Shown: positions 9,022 to 17,207 of the stretch, in pieces
Layout: the number at the start of each line of letters is the position of its first letter
Position numbering within the stretch: position 1 is the stretch's first letter
Assembly (NCBI RefSeq): GCF_005937885.2
Contig: NZ_CP042176.1
Location: 6,133,501 to 6,197,500 of the forward strand
DNA length: 64,000 bases
DNA from: Bradyrhizobium sp. KBS0727
GTDB taxonomy: Bacteria; Pseudomonadota; Alphaproteobacteria; Rhizobiales; Xanthobacteraceae
Reading direction: 5' to 3'
Program-made: the position numbers and the translations under genes
The notes under the pieces: generated by a model
Seen by the model: the letters and a program-made list of their open reading frames with translations, nothing else
Database searches by the model: none
Told to the model about the DNA's origin: nothing

Positions 9022-9050
9022 AAACTAGTCTGGCGCGAGCGCTCTCGCAA
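9022..9050 (-). promoter_or_regulatory. Sigma-70-like promoter for leader copy 1
   Basis: Minus-strand TTGCGA (9045-9050), 17-base spacer, TAGTTT (9022-9027). The predicted start falls at the first base of hairpin P1 (about 9015). The same arrangement precedes leader copy 2. Confidence 0.5.
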
Positions 9051-9200
9051 GTGCCGGATCGGCGACCGCAAGACTCCAATGCCGGCACAATCACCGACGG
9101 GCCGGCCAACAGGCGCAATACCCGTACAGCCTTGCGCAACGTCTCGTCATCGACTCTTTCGCGGTCTTCAAGCGCGTCGCTTGATTGAACTCCTCCAACT

Positions 9201-10091
9201 CTAGCTCTTCGTGCTGGCGGTCTTGTCGAGTGCCGCGCGCAGGCCCCGGGCAAGTTTCAACGCATCATCATGGGCCCAGAAATGAAGGAAGAACAGCCGA
9301 GGCTGTTCGTCCAGCATGTGGCTGTGAACGGCGGTCACGTCGATGCCGTTTGATCGCAATGCCCTGATGACCGGGTTCACCTCGTCGCCGGACAAAACGA
9401 AATCCCCGGTGATCGCCGCCTTGCCGCCGCCGGTGGGCTGAAAACCGATGGCGATCGCCACGCCCATCGGCCCGACCGGACTCATCTGCATGCCATTTTC
9501 CGTGACCGGATCACGGCGCGGCACGGCAAATTGATAGACACCGCCGTTCGCCTGCCCTTTGACGCCGATGATCTGATCGAGCTGTGCGGTGTCGAGGTCG
9601 ACGGCCGGCGGAGGCGCCGACGCGGCCGGTGTCGCGAGCGGAGTCTTGCTCGCCGTCAGGGCATCGCGAATAACGCTAGCCATTTTGGCCGGATCGCCGT
9701 GGCCTCCGACATGCATGTAGAACGTCGCGGGGCTGGCGCGAAGCAGGTGATTGTGGACGGCGGTGATCTCAAGCCCGCCTTCGATCAACTTGAGCATGAC
9801 CGGATTGATTTCAGTTTCCAGCAGCACGAGGTCGCCCATCACCATGGCCTCTCCGTGCATCGGCTTGAACGCGACCCAGCCGCCGAGCGCCAGCGCCGGC
9901 TTGATGGTGACGCCGTCGAGTGTCACGGTCAGGTCGGTGCGGGGAAAACCGTAGCGGTGCACGTCGCCCGATACCGCGGGGTTCCTCCCGAATGCGTCAT
10001 CGACTTTCTGCCAGTCGATTTCCTGAGCGTTGGCGGTTGTCGCGAACAAGGCGGCAAGGATCGTGGCCACATGCCAAGGTTTGAAACTCAT
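9201..10091 (-). CDS. DUF1259 (LppY/LpqO-like) secreted protein with two repeated domains
   Basis: 296-residue protein with a signal peptide (residues 1-22, cut after TTANA). It contains two copies of one domain: ITAVHNHLLRASPATFYMHV near residue 115 and VTAVHSHMLDEQPRLFFLHF near 255, each rich in His that could bind metal. The ATG at 10091 overlaps the stop of the upstream small ORF (ATGA), which fixes the start; a reading from 10247 is rejected. Function of DUF1259 proteins is unknown; location is probably periplasmic. Confidence 0.85.
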   Translation of the reverse strand: MSFKPWHVATILAALFATTANAQEIDWQKVDDAFGRNPAVSGDVHRYGFPRTDLTVTLDGVTIKPALALGGWVAFKPMHGEAMVMGDLVLLETEINPVMLKLIEGGLEITAVHNHLLRASPATFYMHVGGHGDPAKMASVIRDALTASKTPLATPAASAPPPAVDLDTAQLDQIIGVKGQANGGVYQFAVPRRDPVTENGMQMSPVGPMGVAIAIGFQPTGGGKAAITGDFVLSGDEVNPVIRALRSNGIDVTAVHSHMLDEQPRLFFLHFWAHDDALKLARGLRAALDKTASTKS

Positions 10092-10321
10092 GAGCTGTCC
10101 TCCGGGTTTGGGGTGGCGTCGGACTGCGCAATATCTGGTGGCAGAATGCCGGCCTCGAATCCCATTGCACGTAACGCAACGGCAAAGCCTTCGCTGACCT
10201 GCTGTGCACTTCCGGAATAAGTGACCGACGAGCTCTCGTGAACACAATCGGTCGGCGCCGTGTCAACGGCGATCGGTCCACAAAGCGCGCTTGTCAAGAT
10301 TGGGAGCTGTCGGCCATCCAT
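10088..10321 (-). CDS. 77-residue protein coupled to DUF1259 gene, unknown
   Basis: Small ORF (MDGRQLPILTSALCGPIAVD...) starting right after GAGAGGA and the second structured leader and ending ATGA over the DUF1259 start. The good ribosome site, coupling and conserved start context support translation. No family recognised; no clear membrane segment. It is the larger counterpart of the 32-residue ORF after leader copy 1, but the two peptides are not obviously similar. Confidence 0.6.
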   Translation of the reverse strand: MDGRQLPILTSALCGPIAVDTAPTDCVHESSSVTYSGSAQQVSEGFAVALRAMGFEAGILPPDIAQSDATPNPEDSS

Positions 10322-10398
10322 GCGCAATCCTCTCGACAAATCGAGCGTTGCGCAGATCTTGGACGGGAACCGTCTGACGGGGAGTCTGCATTTCCCCG
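10322..10398 (-). promoter_or_regulatory. Structured 5' leader RNA, copy 2 (candidate riboswitch)
   Basis: Minus-strand RNA with P1 CGGGGA/TCCCCG (10378-10383 with 10393-10398), P2 GACGG/CCGTC (10362-10374), P3 CTCGA/TCGAG (10332-10345), the P1-loop GCAGA able to pair with linker TCTGC, and linker GCGCAA able to pair with TTGCGC just before the ATG. Stems are kept while loops differ from copy 1 (UUC versus UCU in P2; UUUG versus UGU in P3). It heads the 77-residue ORF/DUF1259 operon. Confidence 0.7.
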
Positions 10399-10403
10399 AA
10401 GCT

Positions 10404-10432
10404 TTTTTAGTCAGAGTGCGGTGCACACGCAA
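10404..10432 (-). promoter_or_regulatory. Sigma-70-like promoter for leader copy 2
   Basis: Minus-strand TTGCGT (10427-10432), 17-base spacer, TAAAAA (10404-10409); the start would fall at the first base of P1. Spacing and the GAC before the -10 box match the promoter of copy 1. Confidence 0.55.
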
Positions 10433-10642
10433 TAGGTGGATAAGGGTTCCGTTGCTGGTGTCACGAGGCTGTGTGCAGGGTCTCGAATAAGTTTAACATC
10501 AAACATGGCGGCGATCAGAGCCGCGCAATGACAATGTCCGCTATTGGGCATTGAGCGAACCTGGTGATCGCCCGGAGTGATATCTGCTCCCCGCGGATAA
10601 CGGCCACGGCGCCACCGCGCCGGGCACAGGCAGGAGATCGAG

Positions 10643-11038
10643 ATGGATGATCAAACCGTGCGGGCAGCGCTCCAGCGCCATTGGGACGCTTCCGATGCGA
10701 GCGATTTCGATGCCGAACACGAAATCTACCGCGAGGATGCCGTGCTTGATTATCCGCAATCGGGCGAGCGGATCCGCGGCCGGCACAATATTCAGGAGAG
10801 CCGACGCGTTCAGCCCAACACCAAGCGCTTTACGATCCGGCGAATGATCGGCAGCGGCGATCTCTGGGTTACTGAATTCGTGCTCAGCTATGATGGCGTA
10901 CCCTCCTACACGGTAAGCATCATGGAATTCCGCGACGGACTGGTGGCGCACGAGACGCAGTATTTCGCCGATCGGTTCGACCCTGCGCCCTCGCGCGCAG
11001 GTCTTGTGGAGCGGACAAGTGGAATCACGTCGTCCTGA
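10643..11038 (+). CDS. SnoaL-like / NTF2-superfamily protein
   Basis: 131-residue cytosolic protein with the SnoaL cone-fold pattern: an N-terminal helix (VRAALQRHWDASDASDF), EIYREDAVLDYPQSGERI, then GSGDLWVTEFVLSYDG and a C-terminal FRDGLVAHETQYFADRFDP. AGGAGA is five bases before the ATG. Members are isomerases, hydrolases or ligand binders; the exact role is unknown. It stands alone. Confidence 0.8.
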   Translation: MDDQTVRAALQRHWDASDASDFDAEHEIYREDAVLDYPQSGERIRGRHNIQESRRVQPNTKRFTIRRMIGSGDLWVTEFVLSYDGVPSYTVSIMEFRDGLVAHETQYFADRFDPAPSRAGLVERTSGITSS

Positions 11039-11040
11039 AT

Positions 11041-11562
11041 GTGACGGCGATCTGCGACAAATTGGCACGACGGGCAAATCACCAAAACCTGTCCAGACCC
11101 TCGTGCAAAAATATTTCCGTTGCCCCGTCGGGCAAATCAGTCGTTCAACTTCGCCCGTCTACCGCGGCAAGAGGGGCGATCGCGATCGTCACGACCGTGC
11201 GGTGGGATGCGATGGACGCGAAGGCCGCGACTGACGAGCGTGGCAAAAGCGTACGGCGAAATCGTTTGGGTCCCACGCCCCGGTGCTGGCGTCAAGTCGG
11301 CGGGAGCGAAAGCTTCTCACGGCGATGGTGGCAAGAAAGCCGGTCACCAGGACGAAATCGTATAAGCCGTAAAGCCATTGCGCAGGGAAGGCCGGGTGTT
11401 CTCCGCTGAACCTGTATGCTCGTGTGCAGCATTTCTAATGCACAATCGCACGCGAGACCGCGGGTGCAGCGCGCATCCGGTCTTCCCCGCGCCCTCTATT
11501 TTTCGAGGGCAAGGTTTCCAGCAAAACCTCGGGCGCAACGCGCCGCGAGAATGTGAAGTCAT
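11041..11562. repeat. Long dispersed Bradyrhizobium-type repeat, non-coding
   Basis: Covers the gene-free stretch after the SnoaL gene. It carries sequence I recognise from memory as scattered in many Bradyrhizobium genomes: CCCGTCGGGCAAA, AAGAGGGGCGATCGCGATCG, CGCAGGGAAGGCCGGGTGTT, GACCGCGGGTGCAGCGCGCA. The minus strand contains a spurious 72-codon frame (AGKTGCALHPRSRV...SLRNGFTAY) that is commonly mis-annotated as a protein. Borders are approximate; no transposase or clear terminal repeats are visible. Confidence 0.65.
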
Positions 11563-11572
11563 GTTTATGTTC

Positions 11573-11649
11573 TGTCATTCCGGGGCGATGCGAAGCATCG
11601 AACCCGGAATCTCGAGATTCCGGGTTCGCTTCGCGCCCCGGAATGACGT
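11573..11649. repeat. Dispersed palindromic (REP-like) element, two-hairpin form
   Basis: GTCATTCCGGGGCGATGCG, then a central CTCGAG with GGAATCTCGAGATTCC, then CGCGCCCCGGAATGACG. Same family as the element at 35008, which it matches nearly base for base. Directly follows the long dispersed repeat. Confidence 0.9.
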
Positions 11650-11695
11650 CTCACTTGTGACGGCCTGAGAAAACCCCATGCACGACAGCTACGCC

Positions 11696-13312
11696 TTAAG
11701 ACGCCACGCCCTCGCCCCCCACCGTCCCCGCCAGCACGCGCCAGTTGAACAGTGGCGAGTCCAGTGGCGGCGAGAGATCGGGGGTCCAGCCGGTGATTTT
11801 TTCCAACGCGTAGGTATCCATCACGATGCCGCGCCAGCTGCGTTCGACCCGTTCGAGCGGCTGCCGCTTCGCCGTCGTCAGATTCCACAGCGGCAACTGA
11901 TTGTCCGGCTCGCGCCCGACATAGAGGCCGGTGTGATCCCTGATCCGATCCATGCCGGGATCGCGAAAATCCTGGAACCGGCCACGCTCGTTGATCTGGA
12001 CGACGGGCACGCCGCTGCCGTTGAAATACCAGCGCAGCATCGCATAGGTGCGATAATCCGTGGTCGCGATCCAGGCAGCACCGGTCTTCTGCAACTGGTC
12101 GCGCGCGCGCTCCACGACCCGCTGATAGCCCGCCTCGCCGCCGACCGGATCGGACCGGCCGATGAAATTCCAGGGCGCCGCGACATAGTAGAGGAACACG
12201 GCGACGACGAAGGCGATGCCGGAAATGACGGCCACCCTCGCCCAGGCGAACGACGACTTCACCATCCAGTCCGGCCAGCCCTCGCGGGACAGCATGAAAA
12301 GGTTGATCACGGTGGCGGCAAAGCCGGCCGGCCACAGGAACATCGGCCAGGTATCGCCGACCCGCAGCGTCAGCGACTTCCAGAAGAAATACAGGAACGG
12401 CACCAGCACGGCGGTCGACAGCAGGATCGCGACCGGCTCGCGACGGCGGTAGCCGCGCCACGCCGTCAACGTCACCCCGGACAACACCACCGGCAGCAGC
12501 ACGAACCCGACCAGGCCAAACTGCAGGCCGAAGAAGTCGCCGACGGTGCGGAACGACAACGCATGGGTCGCTACCGCGCGCACGAATTGGAAGCGGAACG
12601 ACGCCCAGTCGTGCTGCGCGTTCCAGATCAGCACCGGCAGGAACACCACGACCGCGATCAGCGCCGCCAGCCACGGATACGGGCTGAGCAGCCAGCGCCG
12701 CCGCCAGTCCGGCACCAGCGCAAATGCCACTACCGCCGGCGCCAGCATCACGGCGGTGAATTTCGACAGCAGCGCCAGCCCGGCGAACAGGCCCGCGGCG
12801 AGCCACCAGCGCGCGTTACCGCTCTCATGGAGCCGAACCAGCGCCCACAGCATCGCGGTCGCAAACGGGATCATCGCCGTGTCCGGCGCCACCTTCGCCA
12901 TCAGCAGGCCGTAGTAAAGCGCCGCCTCCGGCATCAGCACCGCGAACACGACGGCGCGAAAATCATGGGTCACGCGCCGGACGATATCGGCGAGCAGCAA
13001 CTGCGTGACCAGCATCGCCACGATGCCACCAAACCGAACCCCGAGATTGGTATCGCCGAAAATGGCGGTGCCAAACCGGATCATCCAGGCGATGCCGGGA
13101 GGGTGATCGAGGAAGGAAAGCGCACTCTCCTTCGACCAGGTCCAGTAATAGGCCTCGTCGGTGCGCAGTTCCATGGCGCCGGCATAGACGATCCGCATCA
13201 CGGTCAGGAGGGCGATCAGCCCCACCACGCCAAGCCATCTCGCACCAAGCCATGGCGGCATGGCAGGACGGGCCGGTCTCACGGGGCTGTTATCGGGTGG
13301 GGCAATCGTCAC
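11696..13312 (-). CDS. GT39 / ArnT-like membrane glycosyltransferase
   Basis: 538-residue polytopic membrane protein (about 11-13 segments) of the PMT_2/ArnT superfamily, which moves a sugar from a polyprenyl-phosphate donor to lipid, protein or glycan in the periplasm. The first external loop carries ELRTDEAYYWTWS with the catalytic Asp-Glu and SFLDHPPGIAWMIR. GTG start at 13312, preceded by GGAGA at seven bases. The acceptor is unknown, and no flippase or sugar-modifying gene lies next to it. Confidence 0.85.
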   Translation of the reverse strand: MTIAPPDNSPVRPARPAMPPWLGARWLGVVGLIALLTVMRIVYAGAMELRTDEAYYWTWSKESALSFLDHPPGIAWMIRFGTAIFGDTNLGVRFGGIVAMLVTQLLLADIVRRVTHDFRAVVFAVLMPEAALYYGLLMAKVAPDTAMIPFATAMLWALVRLHESGNARWWLAAGLFAGLALLSKFTAVMLAPAVVAFALVPDWRRRWLLSPYPWLAALIAVVVFLPVLIWNAQHDWASFRFQFVRAVATHALSFRTVGDFFGLQFGLVGFVLLPVVLSGVTLTAWRGYRRREPVAILLSTAVLVPFLYFFWKSLTLRVGDTWPMFLWPAGFAATVINLFMLSREGWPDWMVKSSFAWARVAVISGIAFVVAVFLYYVAAPWNFIGRSDPVGGEAGYQRVVERARDQLQKTGAAWIATTDYRTYAMLRWYFNGSGVPVVQINERGRFQDFRDPGMDRIRDHTGLYVGREPDNQLPLWNLTTAKRQPLERVERSWRGIVMDTYALEKITGWTPDLSPPLDSPLFNWRVLAGTVGGEGVAS

Positions 13313-13370
13313 GGCGCTTTCTCCTCGACTCCCCGGGAGGTGTCAACGTGCCGTGTCCGAAAAAGCCCGC

Positions 13371-13514
13371 CGTCGTCCCTGCCTAGTGCGCAATTGCGCA
13401 CGGGCGCAGGGACCCATAACCACCGGCCGTGGTAAGGAGAAACGACTTAAGCTACAGCCCCTCACGGATGGGCCGCGGAGTATGGGTCCCTGCTTTCGCA
13501 GGGACGACAACGAC
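13371..13514. repeat. Palindromic intergenic repeat (CGTCGTCCCTGC family) with nested palindrome
   Basis: Outer arms CGTCGTCCCTGC and GCAGGGACGACAACGAC with inner GCAGGGACCCATA / TATGGGTCCCTGC. The left arm contains a perfect 16-base palindrome GTGCGCAATTGCGCAC (13386-13401) that looks inserted. It lies between divergent genes. Confidence 0.8.
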
Positions 13515-13565
13515 AATTGCGAGACCGTGATGGAATTACGCAGCGTTATCACCGATATCTAATCC

Positions 13566-15308
13566 ATGGACCACATGCCAAAATTGAGCCGCCAACAGCT
13601 CATGACACTCATCCGCGGCACCAGCCTCCGGCAGGTCCGGCTTGCCAGCGGCGTGGTGCTGTTCGCCTATCTGGTCAGCCATTTTCTCAACCACGCGCTC
13701 GGCAATATCTCGATGAAGGCGCTGGCGACCGGCGTCTATTTCCATATGCTGTTCTGGCAATTCCTGCCGGTGGCGATCCTGTTCTACACTTCCTGTTTCG
13801 CGCACACCGCGCTCGGCATCTGGGCGCTCTACGAGCGCCGGCAGTTTCGCTGGAAGGCGATCGAGCCGATCCAGCTCGTGCTCGGCTTGAGCGTCCCGGC
13901 AATGGTGGTCGCGCATATTATCGGGGTACGGCTCGGCCACACGCTGTACGGCCAGGAAAAGCTCTACCCGCAGGTCTTCTTCGCGTACTGGATATCGACG
14001 CCCTACAAGGCCTGGCTGCTGAGCGCCGTCCTGATCGTCTCGTGGGTTCACGCCTGCATCGGCCTGCACTTCTGGCTGCGGATGAAGGCGTTCTACCAGA
14101 AGGCAGCGCCGTATCTGCTCGCCGTCGCCGTGCTGGTTCCGACGCTCTCGCTGCTCGGTCTCTATCAGGGCGGGCGCGACGTCATGAACAGCGACAGCCT
14201 CGAATGGCGGCAGGAAAATCTGTCGCAACGCGCGATGGGCACGCGACCCCAGGCGCAAGTGCTCGATCGCGTCACGGATTATTTCCTGATCGGCTATCTC
14301 GGCCTGATCGGGCTCGTGTTGCTGGGCAAGGGCGCCCGCGCCCTCTATGAACGCCGCGGCGGCATGATCAGCCTTTCCTACGGCAACGGCCGGACGGTGC
14401 GGGTGCCCAGGGGGTTGAGCGTGCTCGAGGCCAGCCTGCGCAACAACGTCCCGCATGCCAGCGTCTGCGGCGGCCGCGCCCGCTGCTCCACCTGCCGCAT
14501 CCGTATCATCGGCGACTGTAGCGCACTGCCCGAACCGTCGCAGCGCGAGGCATTCGTGCTCGGGCGGGTCGGCACCACGGATCCATCGATCCGCCTCGCC
14601 TGCCAGTTGCGACCGAACGCCGACCTCTCGTTCTTCCAGCTGTTCCTGCCGCACACGATGTCGGCCAATGCGCAGGCGTCGAACCCGGCGCGGATCGGCC
14701 AGGAACGCTATCTCGTCAATATGTTCGTCGACATGCGCGGTTCAACCAAATTGGCGGAGAAGCGCCTGCCGTTCGACACCGTGTTCATCGTCAACCGCTT
14801 CCTCGGCGCGGTGTCGCAGGCGGTGATCGAGAGCGGCGGCAAGCCGAACCAGTTCATCGGCGACGGCATGCTGGCGCTGTTCGGGCTTTCCTCGAGCCGT
14901 CAGGAAGCCTGCCGCCAGGCCTTGAAAGCGGCAACCCTGATCGCCGCCAATGTCGACGAGCTGAACACGTTTCTCGCGCACGACCTGCGCGAGCCGATCC
15001 GCTTCGGCATCGGCATTCACGGCGGCGAGGTGATCGTCGGTGACATCGGCTACCGCGACCACATGGTGTTCACCGCGCTCGGTGACGCCGTCAACGTCGC
15101 GGCGCGGCTGCAGGACATGACCAAGGGCCTTGCCTGCGAGGCGGTTATCTCCGACGAGGTTCGCGTTACCGCGGGTGTCGCCGCCGATGCGCTGCCGCAG
15201 CAGCAGGTCGAGATCCGCGGTCGCAACGAGCCGATGATCGTGCGCACCGTGACCGAGGCGCGGACGCTGGCGGCGCTGGTTGAGGTCGAGCAAAGCGCCG
15301 CCGCGTAA
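13566..15308 (+). CDS. cyaC: CyaC-like adenylate cyclase: di-haem-b membrane anchor, [2Fe-2S] domain, class III cyclase
   Basis: 580 residues. Residues about 25-260 form six membrane segments with His39, 43, 80, 117, 125, 162 and 168, resembling the di-haem-b anchor of succinate dehydrogenase. Residues 268-360 are a plant-type ferredoxin domain with Cys301, 307, 310 (CGGRARCSTC) and Cys346. Residues 383-560 are a class III cyclase with metal Asp389 (FVDMRGST) and Asp433 (GDGMLALFG). The order matches Sinorhizobium CyaC, described as a quinone/redox-regulated cyclase. It therefore probably couples respiratory redox state to cAMP. No strong ribosome site is visible. Confidence 0.88.
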   Translation: MDHMPKLSRQQLMTLIRGTSLRQVRLASGVVLFAYLVSHFLNHALGNISMKALATGVYFHMLFWQFLPVAILFYTSCFAHTALGIWALYERRQFRWKAIEPIQLVLGLSVPAMVVAHIIGVRLGHTLYGQEKLYPQVFFAYWISTPYKAWLLSAVLIVSWVHACIGLHFWLRMKAFYQKAAPYLLAVAVLVPTLSLLGLYQGGRDVMNSDSLEWRQENLSQRAMGTRPQAQVLDRVTDYFLIGYLGLIGLVLLGKGARALYERRGGMISLSYGNGRTVRVPRGLSVLEASLRNNVPHASVCGGRARCSTCRIRIIGDCSALPEPSQREAFVLGRVGTTDPSIRLACQLRPNADLSFFQLFLPHTMSANAQASNPARIGQERYLVNMFVDMRGSTKLAEKRLPFDTVFIVNRFLGAVSQAVIESGGKPNQFIGDGMLALFGLSSSRQEACRQALKAATLIAANVDELNTFLAHDLREPIRFGIGIHGGEVIVGDIGYRDHMVFTALGDAVNVAARLQDMTKGLACEAVISDEVRVTAGVAADALPQQQVEIRGRNEPMIVRTVTEARTLAALVEVEQSAAA

Positions 15309-15448
15309 CATCGCTTCGCCACGCGTGGCGCGAAGCCAGCGTGATCTATCTCACACCTGAACGGATGTTCAGGAAATTGTCAGCGAATTCAATGCCGCTT
15401 CCTCGAACCCGGTTTCCGGCGCGTACGACAGATGGGCGATGGGCAAGA

Positions 15449-15487
15449 CTGAAACTGAGCCCTGAAACTGAGCCCTGAAACTGAAAC
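15449..15487. repeat. Three 13-base tandem units
   Basis: CTGAAACTGAGCC repeated twice exactly, then CTGAAACTGAAAC, about 50 bases before the next start codon. It may be slippage or a binding-site array. Confidence 0.7.
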
Positions 15488-15534
15488 CCGCGCCGAGACG
15501 AAACGATCAACGCGCACATCGAAGGAGAACGACC

Positions 15535-15795
15535 ATGCTTCGCAAAGTAGCTCTCGCACTTGTTGCCGCCGCTTCCCTCAGCGCCATGGCGCTGGCTCCC
15601 ACTGCCGCTTCGGCGGGACCGTGGGGCGGCGGATGGGGTGGTGGCTGGGGCGGTGGTGGCTTCCATCATCACCACTGGGGCCACGGCTTCGGCATCGGCT
15701 TCATCGGTGGCGGCGACGACGGCTGCTACGTGACCCGCCCGGTGATGACGCCGTACGGCTACCGCTACCGCACCATCAACGTCTGCAGCTACTGA
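15535..15795 (+). CDS. Small secreted Gly/His-rich protein
   Basis: 86 residues: signal peptide (1-27, cut near ASAGP), then WGGG repeats, a FHHHHWGHG cluster that could bind metal, and a C-terminal GCYVTRPVMTPYGYRYRT segment with two Cys that may form a disulfide. AAGGAGA precedes the ATG. Similar small envelope proteins are frequent in Bradyrhizobium; function unknown. Followed by a terminator hairpin. Confidence 0.75.
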   Translation: MLRKVALALVAAASLSAMALAPTAASAGPWGGGWGGGWGGGGFHHHHWGHGFGIGFIGGGDDGCYVTRPVMTPYGYRYRTINVCSY

Positions 15796-15817
15796 CACAA
15801 CGCCGTTCGCCCTATTC

Positions 15818-15855
15818 GGAAACCCCGGTCGCTCACATAAGCGGCCGGGGCTTTC
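15818..15855 (+). terminator. Intrinsic terminator-like hairpin
   Basis: CCCCGGTCGCT (15823-15833) pairs with AGCGGCCGGGG (15840-15850), flanked by GGAAA and CTTTCC. The short T-run makes it moderate. Confidence 0.55.
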
Positions 15856-15996
15856 CGTTGAACCTTGTTTGCAACACTAATGTGACATGCTCACTCCGAA
15901 AGCATCAATTGACTCCGCCTCCTCCGATGCGACAACTTCGCATCCGTGAGTCTGGTGATGACCGGCTCAAATAGAAGAAGCTTCGGAGGAAGCACG

Positions 15997-17196
15997 ATGT
16001 TCGATCGACGAGAATTGCTGAGACGTGCCGGTATGGCGGCGCTGCTGACCGGCCTCGGTTCACAACGGGCATTCGCGCTCGATACCGTGACGCTGCCATT
16101 CGACAATGGCGAACGGCCGCTGGTGCGCTACCCGCAGAAGCGCCCGATGATCGGCCTGACGGAGCGGCCGCCGCAGCTCGAAACCCCGTTCGCGATCTTC
16201 AACGACGGCGCGATCACGCCCAACAACGCGTTCTTCGTCCGCTACCATCTGGCCGACGTGCCCTACGACATCGATCCGGACAAGTTCACGCTGGAGATCA
16301 AGGGCAAGGTCGATCGACCGCTCAAGCTCTCGTTAAGGGACATCAAGAAGCTGAAAGCTGTCGAACTGGTCGCGGTCAACCAGTGCTCCGGCAACAGCCG
16401 CGGCTTTTCCACGCCGCGGGTCCCCGGCGGGCAATTGGGCAATGGCGCCATGGGCAATGCGCGCTGGCGCGGCGTGCCGCTGAAAACCGTGCTCGATATG
16501 GCCGGCGTGCAGCAGGGCGCCAGGCAGGTCACCTTCAACGGCATGGACGGTCCGGTCAGCGACAAGACGCCCGATTTCGTCAAGGCGCTCGACATCGACC
16601 ACGCCCGCGACGGCGAGGTGATGCTGGCCTATGGCATGAACGGCGACGACCTGCCGCTCCTGAACGGCTTTCCGCTGCGGCTCGTGGTGCCCGGCTACTA
16701 CGGCACCTACTGGGTCAAGCATCTCAACGAAATCACCGTGATCGACAATGTGTTCGAGGGCTTCTGGATGAAATCCGCCTACCGGATTCCGGATACGCCC
16801 AACAACAGCGTCGAGCCGGGCACGGCGCCGAAGGCGACGATTCCGATCAACCGCTTCACGGTGCGCTCGTTCATCACCAACGTCGCCGACGGCGCCAAGC
16901 TGAAGCCGGGCTCGACCACGCTGAAGGGCATCGCCTTCGACGGCGGCAAGGGCATCAAGGAAGTCGCCGTCTCCACCGACGGCGGCAAGACCTGGACGCC
17001 GGCGAAGTTGGGTAAGGATCTCGGCAAATATTCGTTCCGCGAATGGAAACTGCCGGTCAAGCTCGCGGCCGGCGCCTACGAACTCAAGGTGCGCGCCACC
17101 AGCAATGGCGGCGACGTGCAGCCGATGACCGCGTTCTGGAATCCCGCCGGCTATCTGCGCAACGTCGTCGAAACCGTTCGCGTCACGGCGGCATGA
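15997..17196 (+). CDS. Sulfite dehydrogenase-like molybdoenzyme, catalytic subunit
   Basis: 399-residue protein of the sulfite oxidase family (SorA type). A twin-arginine signal (FDRRELLRRAGMAALLTGLG) implies Tat export with cofactor. The molybdenum-ligand Cys lies in VNQCSGNSRG near residue 128, and the C-terminal dimerisation domain starts near residue 285 (NRFTVRSFITN). ATG at 15997 is chosen over 15946 because GGAGGA is six bases upstream and the Tat motif follows at once. The next gene encodes a c-type cytochrome, the expected electron acceptor, so periplasmic sulfite oxidation is likely. Confidence 0.88.
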   Translation: MFDRRELLRRAGMAALLTGLGSQRAFALDTVTLPFDNGERPLVRYPQKRPMIGLTERPPQLETPFAIFNDGAITPNNAFFVRYHLADVPYDIDPDKFTLEIKGKVDRPLKLSLRDIKKLKAVELVAVNQCSGNSRGFSTPRVPGGQLGNGAMGNARWRGVPLKTVLDMAGVQQGARQVTFNGMDGPVSDKTPDFVKALDIDHARDGEVMLAYGMNGDDLPLLNGFPLRLVVPGYYGTYWVKHLNEITVIDNVFEGFWMKSAYRIPDTPNNSVEPGTAPKATIPINRFTVRSFITNVADGAKLKPGSTTLKGIAFDGGKGIKEVAVSTDGGKTWTPAKLGKDLGKYSFREWKLPVKLAAGAYELKVRATSNGGDVQPMTAFWNPAGYLRNVVETVRVTAA

Positions 17197-17207
17197 GGGG
17201 AATGATC

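Noticed and set aside
9020..9253. Minus-strand frame with DETLRKAVRVLRLLAGPSVIVP after the DUF1259 gene
   Set aside because: Middle part looks protein-like, but no good start codon with a ribosome site exists and the end runs into the leader promoter; left undecided.
11344..11562. 72-codon minus-strand frame (AGKTGCALHPRSRV...)
   Set aside because: Part of a dispersed non-coding repeat; widely mis-annotated as a protein.
15313..15336. Hairpin after the cyclase gene (GCTTCGCCACGCGTGGCGCGAAGC)
   Set aside because: Inverted repeat is real but has no T-run; too weak to call a terminator.
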